NCBI RefSeq assembly: GCF_003711515.1
Contig: NW_021167082.1
Location: forward strand, 1,125,310 to 1,189,309
Reading direction: 5' to 3'
Length of the DNA stretch: 64,000 bases
DNA from: Sodiomyces alkalinus F11
Lineage: Eukaryota; Ascomycota; Sordariomycetes; Glomerellales; Plectosphaerellaceae
A model generated the notes under the pieces. That model saw only the letters and a list, made by a program, of their open reading frames with translations, did not search any database and was not told where the DNA came from. Positions 58,265 through 64,000 of the stretch are shown one piece after another (position 1 is the stretch's first letter; each line of letters opens with the position of its first letter). The position numbers and the translations under genes are program-made.

Positions 58265-59103
58265 AGGTCATGTATAGAGGAAGCGAAATCGAGGATAACA
58301 GAAGGAAAACATGGGACGTCGAGTCCCTTTTTTTTTTTTTTTTTTTTGGGTTGCATCTGACCGATTTGCGATTAGCTTTGGCGTTCAGGGGACGCGGTTT
58401 GGCTGTTCTCTTTTGTCTCGTTGTGAGTGTTTTTCCCTGGCATTCAGGGGGGTCGGGGGGCGGAAAGATTCAGACCATCGAGGGCATATTGGCTGGCAAA
58501 GGCAACTTTGTGTATATTCTTGAACAATATGACATAAACAACGCAAGAGGCGTCTCACTATCTCAGGATTACGTTTATGAAAGCCATTTGGTGTTGTTGT
58601 TTCTAGATATATGCCCCTTTTTGTCCCATCACGGAAGCTTCGCTTCTGACCATGAAGACTTCACATAATTGTAGAAACTCGGGTGTCGACGTTTAGAAGC
58701 CACAGAACCCTGACCGACAAGGAAAATGGAATGATTACAGAGTACTAAATGGTATCAAGGAGTGGCCTCGTTGCTTCTACGCTTCTCTTTTCCCTTCCGC
58801 CCAAGTGCCTAGAGCAGATCTGAACCTCTAAACTCCTAAGCACCCATCAATCACCCACATCAAGAAGAATCATCTCCGAACTCCCCCACGCTTGCTCCAC
58901 CGATAAAGGAAAAGACAAAAAAAAATGTCGGTAGTCGTACTATTACATTGAGGTTGGTCCTCGTTCACCCGTGGCTAGAAACCGAAGCTGCAAAATAGAA
59001 GGCAAGAGAGAAAAGAAAAGGGGGAAAAGGAAAAAGAAAAGGAAATGTCGAAAGAAGGTGTATGCGTTGATTCAAATACAAGGTTCGTCCGATGACAACC
59101 TCG
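58265..59103. other. Convergent 3' spacer, SAC3 / membrane protein
   Basis: These 839 bp contain a 21-base T run (58328..58348) just after the SAC3 stop and a stretch rich in A/G near 59000-59050. They hold the 3' UTRs of two convergent genes. No gene is supported. Confidence 0.5.
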
Positions 59104-60875
59104 CTACCTCCTCCAGCCGGCCCGCGGCGGCGGAGGAAACGAAGTCTGCAACGTCCGGCTCTCAATCGGGCTCCCCCCTCGCAGAGACGACGACGAAGAA
59201 GACGACACCGCCACCGCCAGCCCCAGCCCCAGCCCCCTCCTCTGCTGCGACGGCGCAGCGACCGGAACAGGCGCCGCTTCCACCCCCAGCAGCACGTCGA
59301 TGACGCGTCCCTGCTGGCGCTGCTGCTGCTGCTGCTGCTCCACGACGACGACGACGGGCGAGTAGTCCTGCACGTCGTCGGGGAGCGGCCAGTTGCCGCC
59401 CTGGCTGGGAACCGGGCTCGTGGAACAAGGGCTGAAGGTAGGTAGCGGTTGAGAGGGGATGGCGGGGTTGGTCCGCGGTGAGGGGGTGACGGCGCTGTTC
59501 GGGGCGGCGTAGTCGGCCGGCACGTAGGGTTGGAGGGGCGGCAGGAGCAGCGGGGTTGTGGAGAAGGCGGAGGTGGTGGATGTTGGGGTTTTGTGGTAGT
59601 CGTCCGCGGGGGAGTGTTTCTGGCGAGGCGAGTGGACTTTAGGCGGGCTGCCGGGGAGGTGTGATGTCGCGACGGAAAGGGATGGGTGGTATTGCTGCTC
59701 CTGGTAAGGGATTTGAGAGGCGCTGGGAATCATCGGCGACGAGGCTGGGTGCCATGATCCCATCTCGGGGGAGGCCGGGGGGTGGGAGTTCGGGGGCTCG
59801 GCGGGATGAGCCCACGGCTTCTCGTTTTCTAAAGCCTTCGCGACTTCTTCTTGGTCGATGGGGAAGTTTGGGGTTTTCGGTGTAAGATGGGTCTGGCAAC
59901 GGAACGAGAGGGAAGAGTGGCGGCGCAGGCGGCGCTCGATTGGGCCCTCTTTGAGCCAGCTCTTGCGTTTGCGGTATCGAATGTAGCCTCCGATGACGGC
60001 GAGGAGGACCACGACAACGGCTCCGGCCACAATCCCCACGATGGCGGGGACGGCGAGCGGCGCATTGTCGTCAGAGTCTGAATCGCTGCCAAAAGGATCA
60101 ACCGCCTGAACGTGAGTCGTGCTGAAGACGGTATCGTTGAGGCTGACGAGTTGACCTGGTCCAGGACGCTGCTGGCAACCGGTCTCTAGCGCTATCAGGA
60201 CTGTGAAGAGTTTGTCAGTCGGACGACACGGGATCACCATATCACGATTCACCAAGACGGCCACGCACAGTTTGTTAGGTAGCGACGGTCGTTCCCAATC
60301 CTGAAGCAATCCAGACAGCGACCGTAGGTTTCCGAAAGCATGGCACCGTCATCGGCGTCGCAATACGAGTGCTTTGACGGCGAAGACTTGAGAGGATCCA
60401 GCTCGTCTTCGGTTAGGGCGTTTTGTAGACCGCCGCAAGCTGTGCTGGTCAAACAAGGGTTGGACTCCATTCCGGTGCCGTCTGGGAAACCAAAGACACA
60501 ATAGTTGAAGGAAAACCTCATGTTGTCTGTTGGGACATTGTCAGTCTCGATGAAGCTGGGAGAGGACGGCGCTGGTGCGATGCATCACTTACAGAGGAAC
60601 CACGTCTGATCATTCTCCTGGTCATCTCCGAAATCGCTTCTTTCAAGACATGTCATACATTTTTGAAATTTCCGGCCTCTGGCGGTTGATCGGATCTCGG
60701 CGTCATCGCATGCAATGTCGCTGCTGAACGTGTTGGATGAATCGGGGTCGGACGAGTCCAGGTCTTTGGAGTCCAAGCACACCGAAGCACAGGGTGAATT
60801 AGGCGTGACCTGGAGGGCTGAAGCAGATGCGGCGAGCACGGTAGTCAAGAATAAGATGGAGGATACTGTTGCCAT
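59104..60875 (-). CDS. Secreted-pathway single-pass membrane protein with Cys-rich ectodomain
   Basis: I do not recognise a named family. Exons 60593..60875, 60269..60526 and 59104..60200 encode 545 residues. A signal peptide is clear (MATVSSILFLTTVLAASASA). The ectodomain (about 22-225) contains about 16 cysteines in two similar half-modules, each ending in CMTCLERSDF or CLDCFRIGND, followed by an acidic DSDSDDN stalk. A transmembrane helix (about 229-254, PAIVGIVAGAVVVVLLAVIG) and basic stop RYRKRKSW lead to a 290-residue Pro/Ser-rich cytoplasmic tail with a Gln run. This is the architecture of a fungal surface receptor or cell-wall sensor. The duplicated C-x-x-C pattern suggests internal repetition. 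All three exons are needed to keep phase. Confidence 0.8.
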
Positions 60876-62468
60876 GTTTGGCTATGAATATGCTCCCCCT
60901 GGGGAGAGATTGTAGAACGTCAAGTAAGGGAGCGTGGTGAGAAGGAAACCATACAATGGGGTATCAACTATTACGAGGCGTAAGGTAGGATAGGGGAAGA
61001 AAAAAAAAAGGATTAAAAAGGGAGACAGCGAGAAAGAATGTGAAAGAGCAAAAGAGGAGGGACAGTAAAGTTGAAGTCTGAAGACAACAAGAGAATCATA
61101 TCCGGGCACAGCTCAAACGGAAGAACAGTAAAGAGACACGATGATGGAGGAACGTTCCCGATGGGAAACTGCTCGTCACCACGGCACGCGCGCGTGTCGT
61201 GTGTTTAGGCTGTGCGAGAAGTGATATAATATGCCGGGGGTCTGGATTCTCATCACACCCTCCTCCCGGTGCACACCAATGAACGACGTATAGATGGGCC
61301 AGTCGCCGAGAGAAGACACGCCCAGAGCCGCCTGTAGAAGGAGGGGCGGATGGAATACCATGGTAGAGAGATCAACGTTCCGAGACAAGAAGTCGGGAGA
61401 GCGGCAAGAGAGCAAAGAACTTCGGTCCAAGTGAAGCGGATGCTGAACCCATGCACAAATGTCAGAAATGTGCCCCTGAAGAGAGTTCTTCAAAAGATGT
61501 GACCAATGATCGCATGTTGCATATGATCCTAGGGAAAATCCAGGAGGGTAATCAGATGGGAATACGAAGAAGCTTGGATGGACGAGATGACTAGCATGGT
61601 TTTGACAGTAATTGACCGCTGTCAGTGGCCAGTAGGGAGGCAAAAGAAGAGAGTTGGCGGGAGTCGAGGGTCGAGGGTCGAGGGTCGAGGGTCGAGAGTC
61701 GACAGTCGAGAGATCCAACTTGAGAGACACGCGCTGTAAAGACGGGAGATCGAAGTCCCGTGACCAACTCGTAGACGAATAGAAAGGACAGACGCGGGCT
61801 GCAGGTGCCTTAAAGGCTTCGACTGACATGGGGTGTTCCAAGGACAACAAGCTAATTAACTTGGTTGAAGTTGAAGAAGAGAGAAGAGACTGTGGGTGGA
61901 CGATGCTGCGTAAAGCCCTTATCGGGGATAAAAGACCAGTGACGAATTAGAGGTCGGCATAGGCCGCCCTTTCGACCAAGTAACATTCGGCACCATAGCC
62001 CGGCGCTTAACAGCGGGGACATACCCACCTGAGGTCGATATCACAGTGGATCTCCAGGGGACTTTCGGCACTGGTTAGTGGGAGTGGGGCCAGGGACGGA
62101 GGTACGATGAAGTCCTGTACCTGGTACCTTAGGTAAGGTAGCCAGCCCAACGTTTCTCATCCTCACCACTGCAGTTTTGGTGGCTTTGTGGGACGCAAAC
62201 TCGCAACCACCATCGTCACCAGCTTCACCAATCCGATTCTTTATATTCGTCCATATTATAACCTCCTAAGAGAAAAAAAGTGTTGGTGTGGCAGCGAGAC
62301 TCCTGTCTTGGTCTGTTTGTCTATTCCAAAACCAAAACCAAACAGACCGAGAACCAAAAGAAAAGAAAAACACCCAACGAAAACAAACGAAACGCCTACC
62401 CGCCGCTATCGTCACTCACATCTCTCTCGGCTACTACTTGCCCGCCTCATCTCCGTTCTTTCCCGTCA
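60876..62468. promoter_or_regulatory. Spacer with 7-bp tandem repeat upstream of membrane protein
   Basis: This 1.59 kb spacer contains a minus-strand frame of 224 codons (61176..61850) and the GGGTCGA array at 61661..61709 within it. The frame has low-complexity content, no domain and no splice support, so I treat it as probable leader or chance. A TACCTTAGGTAAGGTA run lies at about 62124. The 60876-61150 part is pyrimidine-rich on the gene strand. Confidence 0.45.
61661..61709. repeat. 7-bp tandem repeat (GGGTCGA)7
   Basis: Seven contiguous 7-bp units; the middle four are perfect GGGTCGA and the outer ones differ at one or two positions. It lies about 800 bp upstream of the membrane-protein start, inside a long frame of doubtful coding status. 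Confidence 0.9.
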
Positions 62469-63506
62469 TCATCCCAGAATACGCATCCTACTCCCGCCAG
62501 ACGAGTACCGCGTGGCATGCAGGCACCGTCCCTGGGGACAATATGCATGGAACACCAACACCTCTGGCCCGCCCGCCACACTCGTCCCCCCACCGGGGCT
62601 CACCAGCCCAAAGCTCCCCGTCTGCAAGAGCGGGCCCTCCGCCCTCACATAAGGCCCCCTGACATCCCGGCTGCTCGTGGCATAGTTGACGTTGTAGCGC
62701 CGCGAATTGAAACAGTTGCTGCTGTAAAACAGCACATACACCCCATCGTTCGTGCGCACCAGGTTCGGCGCCTCCACGAGCGGCCCATCCGCCTCCACCC
62801 GGTCTAGTATCGTCGTCGCCTGCCCGATCTTGCTGTACCCGTCCGCCCCGACCTCCTGCAGCATAATAGGCGTCGACGCCCACCCCCCCTCGGGCCCGGG
62901 CCTACTGTTGTTGCCGTTGCACGCCCAGTCAGAGTACCCCTCGATCTTGTACACCACGTACCGCCTCCCCGTCGCCGGGTCCACGAAGCCAGAAGCATCG
63001 ATCGCGCCCCCTTGGTCCAGGGGACACACCCACGGCTGCATCTGCGGCGTATACGGGCCCAGGATCCCCCGCTCCGGCCTCGACGTCGCCACGCCGATGC
63101 AGTGCCTCCCTTGCTGCCCCGGCACCTCGCCCGCGAAGTAGAGCACGTACTCCCCGTCCACCGCCCGCCGCACGTCGGGCGCCCATGTCTCCCGTCCCGT
63201 CGCCCACCCGGTGTCCGGGAGCACGTCCCGGTCGTAGTACATCCACGGCCCGAGCGGGTCCCGCGCCCATGCCGCCTGCACGTGCTTTCCGTTGCCGTTC
63301 GTCGCGAAGGCGTACCAGATCCCGTTGGAGTCTTGCAGGATGCTCGGGTCGGGGAAGTTCAGTGCGAGCTGGGCCGTCATGGTGCCTGGGGCGTCGTCTA
63401 TGTTGAGCTGTCTGGCCCCTTGCGCTGCTGTGGTTCGGAGCATGTCGTCGTTAAGGTGGCTGGCTGCTAAAAGAAGCACTTGCCATGGTAGTGTTCTCGC
63501 TCGCAT
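62469..63506 (-). CDS. Secreted glycoside hydrolase, family 43 (arabinanase/xylosidase type)
   Basis: GH43 enzymes are five-bladed beta-propellers that hydrolyse arabinan or xylan side chains by inversion. The single-exon frame from ATG 63506 gives 345 residues; an earlier in-frame codon is GTG. A hydrophobic N-terminus (LPWQVLLLAAS) is a weak signal peptide. The catalytic base Asp is in NFPDPSIL (about residue 53), the pKa-modulating Asp in GAIDASGFVDPATG, and the general acid Glu in DGPLVEAPNLVR. TWAPDVRRAVDGEYVLYFAG and YVLFYSSNCFNS are further family motifs. All three catalytic positions appear intact. Codon use is strongly GC-rich, including the third position. The exact substrate cannot be assigned from sequence. 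Confidence 0.9.
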   Translation of the reverse strand: MRARTLPWQVLLLAASHLNDDMLRTTAAQGARQLNIDDAPGTMTAQLALNFPDPSILQDSNGIWYAFATNGNGKHVQAAWARDPLGPWMYYDRDVLPDTGWATGRETWAPDVRRAVDGEYVLYFAGEVPGQQGRHCIGVATSRPERGILGPYTPQMQPWVCPLDQGGAIDASGFVDPATGRRYVVYKIEGYSDWACNGNNSRPGPEGGWASTPIMLQEVGADGYSKIGQATTILDRVEADGPLVEAPNLVRTNDGVYVLFYSSNCFNSRRYNVNYATSSRDVRGPYVRAEGPLLQTGSFGLVSPGGGTSVAGGPEVLVFHAYCPQGRCLHATRYSSGGSRMRILG

Positions 63507-64000
63507 CTGCACTGGTCTAGAGGTCCCCGCAGGCTTGTCTTTTGCGTAGCTCTACGATGTAAGACTGATGGCTTTGCCCCTTGTTTGACTCGGGATACGT
63601 GACAAGAAGAGTGAATTTGTGATACTATGGGCTTAAGAAAGAACGAGAGCCATGAAATGCCGTCGCTCTTTGCATCTTCCCGGTTTATATGTCTGGGTTT
63701 ATCCTTACTAGAGCGAGACGGAGCCGAAATGCTCGCCCTGGTGGTGCCTGCATCTACTGCATCCACTGCATCCACTGCATTTGCTATATTCTGATGATCA
63801 AGTGTGTTTGTACAATTCAGGGGGCTGGGCTATCGCCTCCCGTCATCTCGCCGGTGCAGAACACACTGGTTTCTCCCTAGCGAGACCGTAGACCGTCCTC
63901 AAATATAATGTGGCTGGATAGTCCGGCTTGGACGGCGGGAGGCTTAAAACCGCTAACAGCCACCATCAGGAACGCCAAACAAGGGGACGCCTTATGTCAG
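63507..64000. other. Right-edge spacer with 9-bp repeat
   Basis: This is probably the promoter of the GH43 gene. It contains 9-bp tandem CTGCATCCA units at about 63749..63781 (three and a half copies). No gene reaches the window end. Confidence 0.5.

Noticed and set aside
63504..63512. GTG-initiated longer form of the GH43 protein
   Set aside because: A nearby ATG at 63506 is available and non-ATG initiation is rare in nuclear genes.

Overview
The window is a 64 kb piece of a filamentous ascomycete nuclear chromosome (Pezizomycotina, most likely Sordariomycetes). The grounds are short introns (about 50-180 bp) with GTRNGT donors and CTAAC/CTGAC branch points, a 375-residue actin split by five introns, kilobase-scale AT-richer spacers, and fungal protein families (Elp2, Fes1, Pet127, Scc4, Loc1, Tom40, Ltv1, Lsg1, Spo12, fungal bifunctional ornithine acetyltransferase). 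The genus cannot be fixed from the sequence alone. I support 27 protein-coding genes and rebuilt their exon structures by matching splice sites to reading phase and family conservation. I saw no tRNA, rRNA, transposon, CRISPR or viral sequence.

Layout. 0.5-4.4 kb: URM1 and ELP2, divergent, both acting on the wobble uridine of tRNA. 4.7-6.3 kb: a small subunit of serine palmitoyltransferase, divergent from a mitochondrial release-factor-like rescue protein. 6.8-8.5 kb: actin. 10.5-12.7 kb: the Hsp70 exchange factor Fes1 (with a textbook heat-shock element) and mitochondrial ribosomal protein uL5m. 14.9-20.3 kb: a CYLD-like ubiquitin hydrolase and a 6-phosphofructo-2-kinase whose phosphatase histidine is lost. 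22.2-31.4 kb: Tom40, Pet127 and the cohesin loader Scc4/Mau2. 32.7-39.7 kb: an alpha/beta-hydrolase ester synthase/esterase, Loc1, ornithine acetyltransferase and an ACAD10/11-type acyl-CoA dehydrogenase. 40.7-48.7 kb: Spo12, the GTPase Rbg1/DRG1, splicing factor Cwc2, the urease chaperone UreF, a small membrane protein and Rfc4. 49.1-58.3 kb: the ribosome-maturation pair Lsg1/Ltv1 and the mRNA export factor Sac3. 58.9-63.5 kb: more accessory in character, with a cysteine-rich single-pass membrane protein and a secreted GH43 glycosidase.

How the genes relate. Most are housekeeping and there is no biosynthetic cluster. Functional coupling appears in divergent promoters: URM1/ELP2 (tRNA U34 modification), LSG1/LTV1 (60S and 40S cytoplasmic maturation), LOC1/ornithine acetyltransferase and RBG1/CWC2. 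The last three promoters share clustered or palindromic GATAAG motifs, the most interesting regulatory pattern I found. Spacers also carry recurring short palindromes of the TAGGTACCTA type and a TACTCCGTA motif that I did not see inside exons. I did not find a convincing undescribed multi-gene system. The best candidates for novelty are these promoter motifs, the altered PFK-2, the CYLD-like hydrolase, a 112-residue unassigned membrane protein and the cysteine-rich surface protein.
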